Shown here piece by piece: positions 16,337 to 27,230 of a stretch of DNA of 64,000 nucleotides. Source of the DNA: an uncultured Psychroserpens sp. (lineage in GTDB: Bacteria; Bacteroidota; Bacteroidia; Flavobacteriales; Flavobacteriaceae); assembly GCF_947492715.1 (NCBI RefSeq), contig NZ_CANLNS010000002.1:124001-188000 (forward strand), written 5' to 3'. Numbering within the stretch: position 1 is the first letter of the stretch; each line of letters begins with the position of its first letter. A program made the translations under genes and the position numbers. The notes below the pieces were generated by a model that was not told the origin of the DNA, made no database searches, and saw nothing but the letters and a program-made list of their open reading frames with translations.

Positions 16337-19300
16337 TTACCTGTAAAGTGTAAAATGCCCAACATACTCTTTTGCTACGGCTGGATTATTTGGTTGTACT
16401 ACATACCAATAATCACCCGTTGGAAGCTCTGTTCCATTATATCTACCGTCCCAATATTCACCTACACGATAAGTGGCTACCTTACGACCATATCTATCGA
16501 AAATATCAAAAGTTAGGTTTGGAAAATTTTCCGTACATCCTGGTGACCACGTATCGGTAACACCATCACCATTAGGACTAAAATAATTAGGAATACAAGG
16601 TCCTAATATTTCTAACTCAATTACTGCAGTAGCTTGACAACCTGCACTATCAGTTACAACAACTGTATATACACCAGACTCGGTAACATAAAATATATTT
16701 GTGTCACCATAGTCTTCACCTTCAAAAGTATATTGATAAATTCCTGTTCCGCCAGCTGCATTAGCAATGATTTCACCAGCTTCGTCTCCCTCGACAAGCA
16801 CTAAGGATAGAGGTGCATAATCTTCAATATCAAATAGGTCTGTTCTTTGGATACAACCATTTGTATGTCTAACATCGATATAATGATCTGTCCCAGGAAT
16901 AACGTCGGTAAAAACATTACTTATTTGATAAGGACCTCCGTCTAATGAATAATCTAGCTGAGAAAGATCAGTAATACTTTCATCAACTGTAACAGTAACA
17001 ATATTGCTTAGCGCGTTGTTTTCACAAACATATTCAATATCTACAATCGGGTTAATACTTACTGATTCTGGAAATGTAATATTCCATTCAGATTCACAAC
17101 CTTGAGCATCTCTAACGTAAACTGTATGATCGCCACCACCTAAATTGGTGAAATCAAAAATAGTTTGGCCAGATGCCCCTGTCGTATAAGGCCCATCATA
17201 GTTATCTAAACTCACGCTATATGGTAAACTTCCACCAGAAACGTCTATACTAAATTCTCCATTGCCTTCACCTTCACAAGTTTCCTCAAATAGTGAATCA
17301 GGAACAATACTTAGAATAACTTGTTGAGGGTCATTAATTGTAAAATCAAAAGTGATATAGCAACCCAAAACATCTTGTACAATGACATCGTAAGTACCAG
17401 GAGCTAAGTTTTCAAAAATGTTAGTTTCAAAAAATTGATCTAACTGTGGTGATATTGCGTATTTAATAATCCCTGTTCCACCAGAAGCATTAATCTCTAA
17501 AACACCATCATTATTACCACTACAGGTAACATCATTTACAACAAAATCAACTTCTAATGGAGCCGTTGGCTCAGTAATTGTTATTGGAGCCGACGCTGTA
17601 TTACAGTCACCACTTACAACATTAACAACATATGTACCAGCAATAAGTTCTGTAAATACTCCTGGACTATCTTGTGTTGCGGGTAAAGTATTACCTGAAG
17701 TGTCCTCTAAGGTATAAACATAATCGCCAAGTCCACCTAACGCTGTCGCAACTATAGTACCTGTGTTATCACCTGCACAATTAATGCTTGGATTTGTAGA
17801 TTGTAAATTAATTTCCAGTTCAGGAAGTGGATCAATAGTAATCTCATTAGAAACATTGGCAATACATCCATTAGCATCTCTAACATAATATTGATATGTG
17901 CCCGGAAGTACAGAGAATGTTGTAGATGAGTTAAATGTTCCTAAAACAGTACTAAATGAAATATCATTACTGTAAGAATAGGCACCTGTTCCACCACTGG
18001 CACTTAAAGTAAGTGTTGCTTCTGTTAAACATGTTTGAGTTGAAGCCACAACTAAGCTAGCATCAACAGGAGTTGGCTCATTAATAGTTATATCAACAGA
18101 TGTTAATATACAATCATAACTGTCTGTGATTGTAACCGAATATGTTCCTGCTCCTAAATTACTAAAGACATTTGATGTCTGCGGGCCAGAACTATTAGGT
18201 GTAGGCAAAATAGTATTTAAAGTGTAAATATATTCTGCTCCTTGACCTCCAGTTACATTTGTAATACTTATTGACGCATTTTGATCTCCAAAACAGGAAA
18301 GTAATGTCGTACTCGGCGTAAATGTTGCATTAATTGGGTTCGGTTCAGCCAAAATTACATTTACTGAAACCATACAGCCTTCAGCATCTCTTACGTTTAC
18401 TGTATAATTTCCAGCTGATAAATCTGTAAACGTGCTATTTGAAGAATATGGAACCGTAATTGGTCCTGTAAGCTCATATTCGTAATCTCCCCAACCACCT
18501 GTTGCAACAGCAGTTATTGTTCCTTGACTATTGTCACAAGTTACGTTTGACGTTTCGTTTGCAACCAAGGTTAAAGCCTCTGCAGGAGATGCGATTACCA
18601 CAGTAGAATTGGCAGTACAAAATGGACTCTCAGTTTCAGTTATTACTACTGAAAATGTTCCAGCAGACATCCCTGTAACCGTTATTGGGTTTGTTGATGT
18701 ATTAGCATTTACTACTCCAAATACCGAAGCACCTAAACTGTCTAAAACTTCATAGGTATATGCACCTGAGTATCCAATCACATTAATATCAAAAGCACCA
18801 GAGTTATCAGCAAAACAAGTTAAACCTGTTGGAGATGTTGAAATAGATGGCGCTACAGCTTCAGGTAAGGAGATTGTAACCTCTCCAGTACAAGATGTTA
18901 CTGTGTCTGTTATTGTTATTGTATAAATTCCTGATGGTACACCAGAATAGGTATCTCCAATTAAATTAATTGATCCTGGATTAGGACTGATACTATATGT
19001 AAAAGATCCTGAACCTCCTGAAGTTGCAATCGTAATTTCTCCATCGTCATTGTTACAAGTTGGTAAAGCAGTCGCACTCGGAGTTATTGTTAATGGTTCT
19101 GGGATGTTTACAGATATCAAATTTCCACAACCATTGGCATCTTGTATTTCTACGGTGTGTGTACCAGAAAATAAATTTGAAATTGTAAATGATGCCGACA
19201 ATGTTTGGAAGGCACCTCCATCAATACTATAACTATAAGGAGCTATACCTGCTGTATCTAAAGTAACATCCATTTCAAAATTTCCTTCGGTCACAGTACA

Positions 19301-22300
19301 TAAATTATTAACAACTGCCGAGATTATAGGTGTTTGATCCATAGGCAATACAATTACCGGACTAGAAATAATACATCCATAGGCATCCAAAACATGAACA
19401 TAATAGTTCCCAGCGTCTACGTTAAATGTACTAGCAGAAGCCCATGCAGGATCTGTATCTAATGGTGCTGCAGGTGTTGTTGTAATTTGGTATTGGTAAG
19501 GAGCAGTACCATTTTGAGCAATAGCACTAATAACTCCTGAGTTGGCGTTACAGTTTGCATTTTGGTCTATAAATACATTTAAGTCTAAAAGTATAGCCGA
19601 TTCGGTAATGTTAAATGGAGCGGTAACTACACCACAGCCAGAATTTGGACCAGATGTTTCGGTTATTGACACGAAGTAATTTCCAAAAGGCAGAGGACCT
19701 AAATTTGTCACTGATAACGTTCCATTAGCTGGAACATTTCCAGATCCTGTTACTCCTGTTGAAATTAAAGTTAATGCATCGAAAATTTCATAATTAACGG
19801 TAGTTGCTACACCATAAACACTATTAATCGTAAACGTAACATTACCATCGTCACTTCCTGTACATGTTATGTTGTTTGAACTTATAGCACTTAGAGTTAA
19901 TGTTGAATTCGTTGGTATTGGTGTTGTAGCAGGTTCATAGTAGCTACAAAGAGTAGATTCATCATATACGATGAATGTATAGGTTACTCCAGGTGTTAAA
20001 CCTGTAAACGTTGCAGATTGACTTCCTGGTGCGTCTTCTGGAATCCATGATCCAATCGGATTAGGATAAACAGATATTGGACCCTGATAAATACTAAAAT
20101 GAAATGGTCCTGAACTACTTAATGTTGATCCTATGCTAACCACAGCTTCACCACCCGTTAAACAATCGACAGTTGCAGTAACATTAATATCTAAATCGGT
20201 TGGAGGAGAAGCTACCAATACATCTTGAACTAATACAGAACAACCATTAGAATCTACAATATTGATTTCATATAATCCAAAATCAACAACATCAAAACTA
20301 ACAGATGTTGATCCTGTTGCATTAAGCTCAGAGTTAGAATAGTTATTACTTCCAGTTACGAAATAATTATAAGGAGCCGTACCTCCAGTAACAGAATTTA
20401 TTATAATTGATCCTTGAGAAACTCCGCCTGGTCCACAAGTGATATCTACGGTGTCGTAATCTAATATTATGGCATCAGGTTCGGTAATGACTATTGTTTC
20501 TGTTGCAGTACAAGAATTGGCGTCTGTTATTGTAACAGTATATGATCCTGCAGGCAAACCTGAGGTTTGTGTACCATAATTTGTTGCTGTTGTGTCGTTA
20601 TTTACATTAATTGTAAACGGAGGCGTTCCAACCGAAGTGTCAATTGTTACATCGATCGCACCATTTGAATCACCATTACATAGAATAGGCTGACTCTCAA
20701 CAACAGCACTAATATCTGGAAGAGACAATGGATTTATAGTAATAATACTCGATTCTGCTATACAACCGTTTGCATCTGTAATTTGAAATTGATAAGTCCC
20801 ATCTGTAGCTGTTGTATAAGTGAATGGTGTTCCTGTAGTTCCTAATGAGGTATAGGCTCCATTATTAATGGATACTGCGTAAGTAAATGGCGCAGTTCCA
20901 GTAATATTACCAGTAATTATGGCATCTGGTGATACCGTACAATTTAAGTCTTGTGATAAAACAACATTTACTGTTGGTGTAGGTATAGGATCAATAGTGT
21001 ATGACTCGTTATAAATACAATCATTTTCATCTCTTACTTGAAATGTATAAGTTCCTGGTTCTAATCCAGTAAAACTATTTGATGTTTGATATGGTGTTGC
21101 ATTAGCAGCTGGTGCAATGATTTGATACTCTAAAACTCCTGTACCTCCTGTTGTACCAGTGATAGTCACAGTAGTTGTGTTTGAAGGACAAGTAATAGGT
21201 GAGTTATCAAACATTAAATCGGTTGGAGGGTTTAATGGTTCTATTGTGATATCGTTGATCACAGCGGTACAACTATTGGTATCTTGTACACTAATCGTAT
21301 AAGTACCAGCTGTTAAACCAGTGAACACATTATTTGATTGAAAATTAACGCCATCAATACTGTAAGTGTAAGGAGGGGCTCCTCCCGTGACTCCAGTCAC
21401 AGTTATTGTTGCATCAGAATTACAGGTGTAATCGGTAGTCAATTCTGCGGTACCTGAAATGGCATCATTTGCTATAATTGATACGGTTTGTGGTGTACTA
21501 TCACATATTGAAGCACCAATAGAATACTGAACAACTACATCGTAATCACCTGGGGCAAGTCCTGTAAAAATTGGTGAGTTAAAAAATGAATTCCCACCAT
21601 CAATACTATACTCAAGGCTATAGCCATTACTAGCCGTAACGTTAATAGAAATCTCGCCTGTAGTACCAGAACAAGCTATGTCTGTTGTTGAAATATTAAA
21701 TTCAGGCTCTGGTAATGGATCAACTACAATAGAAGTACTCGCGCTACAATTATTAGAATCTACAACTGTGATGTCATATACTCCTGCCGTAGTCACAATA
21801 ATTTCTGGTACAGTCTGAAAATCTGTTGAACCATTTACAAAATAGAAATATGGAGGTGTGCCACCTTCTGGGTATACGGTAATTTCACCATCTGTACAAG
21901 TCAATGGTATAGTAATAGCGGCTGTAACAGTTAATAATGGTGGTTCAACTATAGTGACATCTTCAGTATAGAAACATCCATTTTCAGTTTCAACTGTTGC
22001 CGTATAAGTTCCTGGGTTTAAATTGGCAAAAATATATGTGTTTTCAATAATAGGACCAACGGTATTCACTAGTGTTCCGCCTTCATGAAGTGTGAAGGTA
22101 TATTGTGGGTCTACATCATTCGCTGCTAATTGAATACTGCCTAAATCTCCATTACAAAGCGGTTGAAGTATTGATGTTGACACACTAAAATCACGATCTC
22201 TAATCTGAACATCAGGTACAGTAAAAACGCATGGGTTTGTAGGCACACCTATTTGTCTAATATATACAGTATAAGTTCCAGGCGCATTAACCGTAAAAAC

Positions 22301-24553
22301 ATTACTAGGTTGGTAGTTAATGTCGTCTAAACTGTACTCATAACCAGAAGGAACATCATTTACTGTTATTGTTCCTGGAGTTGTACAAATAATATCTGTA
22401 GCAATGACTGTTGGGTTTAATAAGTTTTGATATACATTGAAATAAAACTGAACAAAACAACCACCTGAATAATTTATGGTTAACCTAAATTGACCTGATG
22501 TATCAGCTAAGAAATCGGGGCCTGTACCAACTTCATTCCACGTACAGGTATCGTCTTCGTTTGCACAATCTGGATCTGATACGGCTGGGCAACTAGATTC
22601 ATCCAATTGTTCCCAAATAATAGAGGATGCTCCAGAAATATTGGTTTGAATAAATCTAGAGTCATTGGCACCACATAAAAATATATTTGGTAATAGTTTC
22701 CCATCGTTAGGGCAAGTTACTACTTCATCTGCATAAGGTATCACAGGGTTTTCTATATCACCTCCAAATAATGCTACAACATATTCTTGTTCAATAGACT
22801 GACAAGGCGCAATAGCTGTATTAAATGAATAGTAAGTTCCCACTTCAGTAACAGTAATCGTTTGTGTTGTCCCAATTACAGGTGTTCCTGTAGGGCTGGT
22901 AGACCAAGAATAAGAGTCATAACCATCTGCAGCCGTTAATTCTACACTAGATCCACAGAGAATTATTTCTTCTGAAAACACACAATCAAGATCAGCTAAG
23001 AAATTGGTTGCTTGTGGTGTTAATAAACATCCTGTATTACTATTTAAACTAGGATCATCCGAAATTTGAAATGTCGGGTTATAGAATCCGTTATATGTTG
23101 CAAATGCCTGGTTATTGATAATATTAGAACACGCATCTGCGAGTTCATTACAAGTATCTACAACCTGTACTTCAATTCTGATTTCATATACAGGATCATT
23201 TTCTTCAACAAGATAATCCTCAATACTAAGCACAAGTTCTCTTGTTACAGGATCATAACTAACAACCGATACACCAGGAGGGAGCACTAAATCGTCAGGG
23301 TAATTGAATATAATATTAACAGGAAGTACATCACGTATGATAAAATTTGTTGCATTATCATTTCCTGTATTTTGAAAACCAATAACGTAATTTAAAGACG
23401 CTCCAAGATCGACAATTTGTCCACCTATATCATTACCTGCGTCATCTTCTACAATTTTCGTGAGCACAATATCGGGCTCTATAATTTCAACTGCGAAGGC
23501 AAAGAAATATGGAAAGTAGGTGTCACCACTTGTTTCTAATCTAATGACGCCAGAAGTTGCATCATTGGCAATAACTGAATTTCCAGGGTTAGGAATTGCA
23601 ATTACTCCAGTATCAAAACCTAAAGTATTTGTACTGTTAGGAACCCTATTATTTACGGGTGTCGCATCTAATTGTGTTACCGAACTATTAAAGAAATTGG
23701 TTACAGGGCGATCTACTGTTGATAAACTAACGCCATTTAGTCGTAATCTATCTCCTAAAATAGGACTATCTCCTTCCAAGGTTGCAAAAGCAAAATTAGC
23801 TCTTACAGGAGCAGGAGCAGGGACAGTTCTAAAACCATCAACAGGAATATCTAAGTTAGGATTGTTACCTGGAACACTAATAGCACTAAATCCGTCAAAA
23901 CTTGTAATTGATTTACCTGGCAATGTTGGATCTTCATAAACGATAAATAAAGACCATCCTGCGGATTGACCAGTACCATTATAAGGATCAAATGTAGCAG
24001 TTTCTCCTAATGCAGAAGAAACATTAGCAACTGTATATGTTCCTAAATCAACACCAGAACCAAAACTGGTTACAATAGATGTTACATCTGCAAAGCAGGC
24101 ATATGAAAAACTATCTCCACCATCAACAGTCGTTCCATTTGCATCATAAATAATTGTTCCTTGAATATCGTTATAGCCTCCAACGGGCCCTTTAAATTTA
24201 ACATCAGTTATAGGTTCATCTCCTGGATTTACAGCTCCCCAATATAAACCGGCATAGATAATTTGATAGCAATTCGGATTAGGAATTTCTAAGTCAGCAC
24301 TAGAAGAACTGAACGTTGTAGCATCCCCATCAATGTCGATATATTGCATGTCAACATTGTGGTTGTAAACAGAGTTATCATTAAAAGCATTGTTATCTGG
24401 CCCAAGTATGTTATTTCCTATAAGTACGATATCTCCCTTTAAATCCTGATCAAATCGAGGAGTAAAGGGCTCATAATTTTGGGCATATGACTGAAGACCA
24501 AAAAATAGTATTGATGCAATGATGGTGATTTTAGAAAATGTAGGTCTTTTCAT
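16337..24553 (-). CDS. Giant SprB-repeat adhesin with type B T9SS sorting domain
   Basis: 2738 aa. A signal peptide (1 to about 24) is followed by a beta-rich N-terminal region (25-360), a DUF11-like domain (about 360-480, IVLTKIVEDDAG ... LNYVIGFQNTGND), a Cys-containing Ig-like region (480-760) and about 20 SprB-type repeats of roughly 75-100 residues to about 2620. Each repeat has a Cys near its start, a GGTxPYxYxI core, an F..L.xGxYxVxVxD strand and GC. The last 90 residues (PNYFSPNGDGVTDTW) are the gliding-motility-type C-terminal sorting domain. It is predicted to be a secreted cell-surface adhesin for gliding or attachment. The adjacent PorP/SprF gene supports this. Confidence 0.93.
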   Translation of the reverse strand: MKRPTFSKITIIASILFFGLQSYAQNYEPFTPRFDQDLKGDIVLIGNNILGPDNNAFNDNSVYNHNVDMQYIDIDGDATTFSSSSADLEIPNPNCYQIIYAGLYWGAVNPGDEPITDVKFKGPVGGYNDIQGTIIYDANGTTVDGGDSFSYACFADVTSIVTSFGSGVDLGTYTVANVSSALGETATFDPYNGTGQSAGWSLFIVYEDPTLPGKSITSFDGFSAISVPGNNPNLDIPVDGFRTVPAPAPVRANFAFATLEGDSPILGDRLRLNGVSLSTVDRPVTNFFNSSVTQLDATPVNNRVPNSTNTLGFDTGVIAIPNPGNSVIANDATSGVIRLETSGDTYFPYFFAFAVEIIEPDIVLTKIVEDDAGNDIGGQIVDLGASLNYVIGFQNTGNDNATNFIIRDVLPVNIIFNYPDDLVLPPGVSVVSYDPVTRELVLSIEDYLVEENDPVYEIRIEVQVVDTCNELADACSNIINNQAFATYNGFYNPTFQISDDPSLNSNTGCLLTPQATNFLADLDCVFSEEIILCGSSVELTAADGYDSYSWSTSPTGTPVIGTTQTITVTEVGTYYSFNTAIAPCQSIEQEYVVALFGGDIENPVIPYADEVVTCPNDGKLLPNIFLCGANDSRFIQTNISGASSIIWEQLDESSCPAVSDPDCANEDDTCTWNEVGTGPDFLADTSGQFRLTINYSGGCFVQFYFNVYQNLLNPTVIATDIICTTPGTITVNDVPSGYEYSLDDINYQPSNVFTVNAPGTYTVYIRQIGVPTNPCVFTVPDVQIRDRDFSVSTSILQPLCNGDLGSIQLAANDVDPQYTFTLHEGGTLVNTVGPIIENTYIFANLNPGTYTATVETENGCFYTEDVTIVEPPLLTVTAAITIPLTCTDGEITVYPEGGTPPYFYFVNGSTDFQTVPEIIVTTAGVYDITVVDSNNCSASTSIVVDPLPEPEFNISTTDIACSGTTGEISINVTASNGYSLEYSIDGGNSFFNSPIFTGLAPGDYDVVVQYSIGASICDSTPQTVSIIANDAISGTAELTTDYTCNSDATITVTGVTGGAPPYTYSIDGVNFQSNNVFTGLTAGTYTISVQDTNSCTAVINDITIEPLNPPTDLMFDNSPITCPSNTTTVTITGTTGGTGVLEYQIIAPAANATPYQTSNSFTGLEPGTYTFQVRDENDCIYNESYTIDPIPTPTVNVVLSQDLNCTVSPDAIITGNITGTAPFTYAVSINNGAYTSLGTTGTPFTYTTATDGTYQFQITDANGCIAESSIITINPLSLPDISAVVESQPILCNGDSNGAIDVTIDTSVGTPPFTINVNNDTTATNYGTQTSGLPAGSYTVTITDANSCTATETIVITEPDAIILDYDTVDITCGPGGVSQGSIIINSVTGGTAPYNYFVTGSNNYSNSELNATGSTSVSFDVVDFGLYEINIVDSNGCSVLVQDVLVASPPTDLDINVTATVDCLTGGEAVVSIGSTLSSSGPFHFSIYQGPISVYPNPIGSWIPEDAPGSQSATFTGLTPGVTYTFIVYDESTLCSYYEPATTPIPTNSTLTLSAISSNNITCTGSDDGNVTFTINSVYGVATTVNYEIFDALTLISTGVTGSGNVPANGTLSVTNLGPLPFGNYFVSITETSGPNSGCGVVTAPFNITESAILLDLNVFIDQNANCNANSGVISAIAQNGTAPYQYQITTTPAAPLDTDPAWASASTFNVDAGNYYVHVLDAYGCIISSPVIVLPMDQTPIISAVVNNLCTVTEGNFEMDVTLDTAGIAPYSYSIDGGAFQTLSASFTISNLFSGTHTVEIQDANGCGNLISVNIPEPLTITPSATALPTCNNDDGEITIATSGGSGSFTYSISPNPGSINLIGDTYSGVPSGIYTITITDTVTSCTGEVTISLPEAVAPSISTSPTGLTCFADNSGAFDINVIGYSGAYTYEVLDSLGASVFGVVNANTSTNPITVTGMSAGTFSVVITETESPFCTANSTVVIASPAEALTLVANETSNVTCDNSQGTITAVATGGWGDYEYELTGPITVPYSSNSTFTDLSAGNYTVNVRDAEGCMVSVNVILAEPNPINATFTPSTTLLSCFGDQNASISITNVTGGQGAEYIYTLNTILPTPNSSGPQTSNVFSNLGAGTYSVTITDSYDCILTSVDITINEPTPVDASLVVASTQTCLTEATLTLSASGGTGAYSYSNDISFSTVLGTFNSSTTFSVLPGTYQYYVRDANGCIANVSNEITIDPLPELEINLQSTNPSINCAGDNTGTIVATALGGLGDYVYTLEDTSGNTLPATQDSPGVFTELIAGTYVVNVVSGDCNTASAPITITEPTAPLEVDFVVNDVTCSGNNDGVLEINASGGTGIIKYAISPQLDQFFETNIFENLAPGTYDVIVQDVLGCYITFDFTINDPQQVILSIVPDSLFEETCEGEGNGEFSIDVSGGSLPYSVSLDNYDGPYTTGASGQTIFDFTNLGGGDHTVYVRDAQGCESEWNITFPESVSINPIVDIEYVCENNALSNIVTVTVDESITDLSQLDYSLDGGPYQISNVFTDVIPGTDHYIDVRHTNGCIQRTDLFDIEDYAPLSLVLVEGDEAGEIIANAAGGTGIYQYTFEGEDYGDTNIFYVTESGVYTVVVTDSAGCQATAVIELEILGPCIPNYFSPNGDGVTDTWSPGCTENFPNLTFDIFDRYGRKVATYRVGEYWDGRYNGTELPTGDYWYVVQPNNPAVAKEYVGHFTLYR

Positions 24554-24631
24554 AATATTTAATATTTGTTATTCCTTTTTCATCAGTGAGGCTTTCAGAA
24601 ATAAGGAATGGAGCCTTAGTTATATTCGTTC

Positions 24632-27229
24632 TTAATTTTCAATTTTTGCTATAGACATTTTGCTATTATATGGTCTGCTTCCTTTTGATTTTAATTTCTC
24701 ATTTGCAGCTTCTATATTATCAAACTTATCATAGTAGATGTAATATTTACTTGTGTTCACATCATAAAAGAAATCAATATCTGTACGTCCAGAAGCAACA
24801 ACTTTTCTTAAAAATTCATTTCTCTTTTCAACATCACTATGCACAGCAAGTATCAAATAATATCCTTTTTCAACATTTGTTACATTCTCTAATATTTGAA
24901 TGTTATCACTCTGTTTTTCACCGAAATCAAAATCTTCTGATTTTATAGGGGTGCTGCTTAAGGCAGTTGATTGCTTGATATTTTCAAGTGTTGTTCTGTC
25001 TTGTGCATAACGTTCATCTTCGTTGTCAAAAGCGGCACGCTTTATTCGACGTCTTCTCTCAAATTCAGTAGCCACTCTAATGTCTTCTAATCTTGTTTCT
25101 AAATTGGTTCTAGCTTCTGTTGCTTTTAGTTGTTCAGATTCTAAACGTTTTAAAGCTTTTTGATAATAGAGATATACATCATCATTTATCAACGTATCTG
25201 CCTGATATTTATCTTCATAAAGCGTTTTTAACTTTTTGATGTTATCACCTCTTGTTTTAATGGCTGCATCTAAATCTGACTTGATCGCATTTAAGGCATT
25301 GTTTTCGGCAGTAATACTTTTGAAAGGTCTAGGTTTAACTGCTATACCTTGTTCGCTTAAATCATTTTCCTCTTTAAGATCTTTAAGGTCTTTATCCTTA
25401 ATCGCTACGATATCATCAAACTTTTTAAGTAATTCGTTTTGAGTCACTTTAGCATCTTCTGCTTGTTGAGTAAGCGCATACATTGATTTTCCAATCTCAT
25501 CTTGTGGATTTGAAATACGTTCTTCCTTTGCCTTTTGCTCTGCTAACAATCTAGCTTGAGTATCGGCTTCTTCTTTAGCTTTTTGTTCTGCTAATAATCT
25601 AGCCTGAGCATCAGCTTCTTCTTTAGCTTTTTGTTCTGCTAACAATCTAGCTTGAGCATCAGCTTCTTCTTTAGCCTTTTGTTCTGCTAACAATCTAGCT
25701 TTAGCATCAGCTTCTTCTTTAGCTTTTTGTTCAGCTAACAATCTAGCTTGAGTATCGGCTTCTTCTTTAGCCTTTTGTTCTGCTAACAATCTAGCTTTAG
25801 CATCGGCTTCTTCTTTAGCCTTTTGTTCTACTAACAATCTAGCTTTAGCATCGGCTTCTTCTTTAGCCTTTTGTTCTGCTAACAATCTAGCTTTAGCATC
25901 AGCTTCATCTTTAGCCTTTTGTTCTGCTAACAATCTAGCTTTAGCATCAGCTTCTTCTTTAGCTTTTTGTTCTGCTAACAATCTAGCTTTAGCATCGGCT
26001 TCTTCTTTGGCTTTTTGTTCTGCTAATAATTTAGCTTGAGTATCAGCTTCTTCTTTGGCTTTTTGTTCTGCTAATAATTTAGCTTGAGCATCAGCTTCTT
26101 CTTTGGCTTTTTGTTCTGCTAATAATTTAGCTTGAGTATCAGCTTCTTCTTTAGCCTTCTGTTCTGCCAATAGTTTGTCTTGAGCTGCAGCTTTTCGTTC
26201 AGCAGAGGCTTTACGATTTGCTTCTGCTTGTGCTTTAGATATGTTTGACTTGACAGGCTTTCTTTTATTTCCAGAGATTAATCCACTTATTTCATCACCA
26301 CTACTATAATCATAGTTTTGTTTGCTCTTAAACCTATAAGCAAGTGTAAATTCGTGCGATGGACCGAAATCGGTTAAATCGCCAAGTGCTTTTTCATAAT
26401 TATATTCAATGGCAATTTGTGGAGTAATGTTAACGCCTAAACCTGCAGATGCTCCATATACATTGTTATAACCAACTTGTGCCCAAATTCCTTTTGGAAC
26501 TGTAAGCATAGCAATTGCAGAAATTACTGTTTCATCTTTTTTAAATTCAGATTTGATAAGACCTGAAAACTTACTTTCATCAAAGAAGCCTCTGCTGTTC
26601 ATATATCCAGTGTACATTAAATGTGCTTGAATACTTTGTTCTGGATTATCTTCAATGAGTGCTGAAGATGTAGAGTTATAAGTTACCAAGTTGTTTATTG
26701 ATAGACCAAAATCTAAAAACACTAGACCATAATTAATCCCTGGACTTACAGTTAACAGGAAGTTTTCAGGAACATTTTGTAGTGATGGATCATCAAAATT
26801 TGTTATAACATTTCCAGTATTGACACCACTTTTATAAGCCCCAATATTTAACCCAAAGGTTAAGTTGCTGTCACGTGCCAATTGAGCATTATATGCGAAA
26901 TTTGCAACACCACCAAATGTTGTTAAAACACCATAGTTTTGTTGAAACACTCCTAATCCTGCTCCAATATTTTCTCCAAATCGCCCAGAATAACTGGCTA
27001 AGTAGGTGAGTGGAGCATCTTCAAATTGGATCCATTCTCTTTTATTGAAAATACTAATATATTTGGTTTGCTCTCTAACAAAGCTAAACGTAGGGTTAAT
27101 TGTATAACGATTAAATGTTAGTGAATTTCTTACAGGAAGGCTCAATGATACTACCCCATCATCTTCTTGAGAATAGAACATCTGTATAGAACAGAAACAT
27201 AATATTAAAACCAACATATATGTTTTCAT
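24632..27229 (-). CDS. PorP/SprF protein with 16-residue repeats and SPOR-like C-terminus
   Basis: 865 aa, far longer than the usual 300-350 of the family. The signal peptide ends near residue 20 (MFYSQ). Residues 25-300 are a PorP/SprF barrel (RYTINPTFSFVREQTKY, EWIQFEDAPLTYL, ending SHEFTLAYRF). Residues 352-571 are fourteen near-identical 16-mers (KLLAEQKAKEEADAQA type), predicted to form a long charged helix. Residues 580-780 are helical and highly charged. The last 80 or so residues (GYYLILAVHSDVEKRNEFL ... YYIYYDKFDNIEAANEKL) look like a SPOR domain, which binds denuded peptidoglycan. The start is 1 nt from the preceding gene's stop. Inference: an outer-membrane partner tethered to the cell wall. 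Confidence 0.88.
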   Translation of the reverse strand: MKTYMLVLILCFCSIQMFYSQEDDGVVSLSLPVRNSLTFNRYTINPTFSFVREQTKYISIFNKREWIQFEDAPLTYLASYSGRFGENIGAGLGVFQQNYGVLTTFGGVANFAYNAQLARDSNLTFGLNIGAYKSGVNTGNVITNFDDPSLQNVPENFLLTVSPGINYGLVFLDFGLSINNLVTYNSTSSALIEDNPEQSIQAHLMYTGYMNSRGFFDESKFSGLIKSEFKKDETVISAIAMLTVPKGIWAQVGYNNVYGASAGLGVNITPQIAIEYNYEKALGDLTDFGPSHEFTLAYRFKSKQNYDYSSGDEISGLISGNKRKPVKSNISKAQAEANRKASAERKAAAQDKLLAEQKAKEEADTQAKLLAEQKAKEEADAQAKLLAEQKAKEEADTQAKLLAEQKAKEEADAKARLLAEQKAKEEADAKARLLAEQKAKDEADAKARLLAEQKAKEEADAKARLLVEQKAKEEADAKARLLAEQKAKEEADTQARLLAEQKAKEEADAKARLLAEQKAKEEADAQARLLAEQKAKEEADAQARLLAEQKAKEEADTQARLLAEQKAKEERISNPQDEIGKSMYALTQQAEDAKVTQNELLKKFDDIVAIKDKDLKDLKEENDLSEQGIAVKPRPFKSITAENNALNAIKSDLDAAIKTRGDNIKKLKTLYEDKYQADTLINDDVYLYYQKALKRLESEQLKATEARTNLETRLEDIRVATEFERRRRIKRAAFDNEDERYAQDRTTLENIKQSTALSSTPIKSEDFDFGEKQSDNIQILENVTNVEKGYYLILAVHSDVEKRNEFLRKVVASGRTDIDFFYDVNTSKYYIYYDKFDNIEAANEKLKSKGSRPYNSKMSIAKIEN
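25517..26176 (-). repeat. Fourteen tandem 48-bp coding repeats
   Basis: The array lies inside the long PorP/SprF gene; each unit encodes LLAEQKAKEEAD plus a variable tetrad (TQAK, AQAK, AKAR, TQAR, AQAR). Thirteen units are complete and the fourteenth ends LLAEQKAKEER. DNA identity is very high, with only scattered changes (for example one unit with LLVEQ and one with KDEAD). The unit length is a multiple of three, so unit gain or loss would change helix length without a frameshift. Confidence 0.95.
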
Positions 27230-27230
27230 A

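Noticed and set aside
18531-18755. Plus-strand frames opposite the giant adhesin (also near 19050, 23066 and 23520)
   Set aside because: They mirror the codon bias of the Thr/Gly/Val-rich SprB repeats. No start signals or family features.
22507-22704. Second minus-strand frame inside the giant adhesin, considered as a separate gene or frameshift
   Set aside because: The main frame is continuous across this region with conserved Cys spacing, so the alternative frame is accidental.
24670-24948. 92-codon plus-strand frame opposite the SPOR-like end of the long PorP protein
   Set aside because: Rich in His and Gln from reverse reading of Asp/Lys codons; no support as a gene.
25517-26176. Repeat array considered as a CRISPR
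   Set aside because: Units are contiguous without spacers, in frame, and encode a helical 16-mer.
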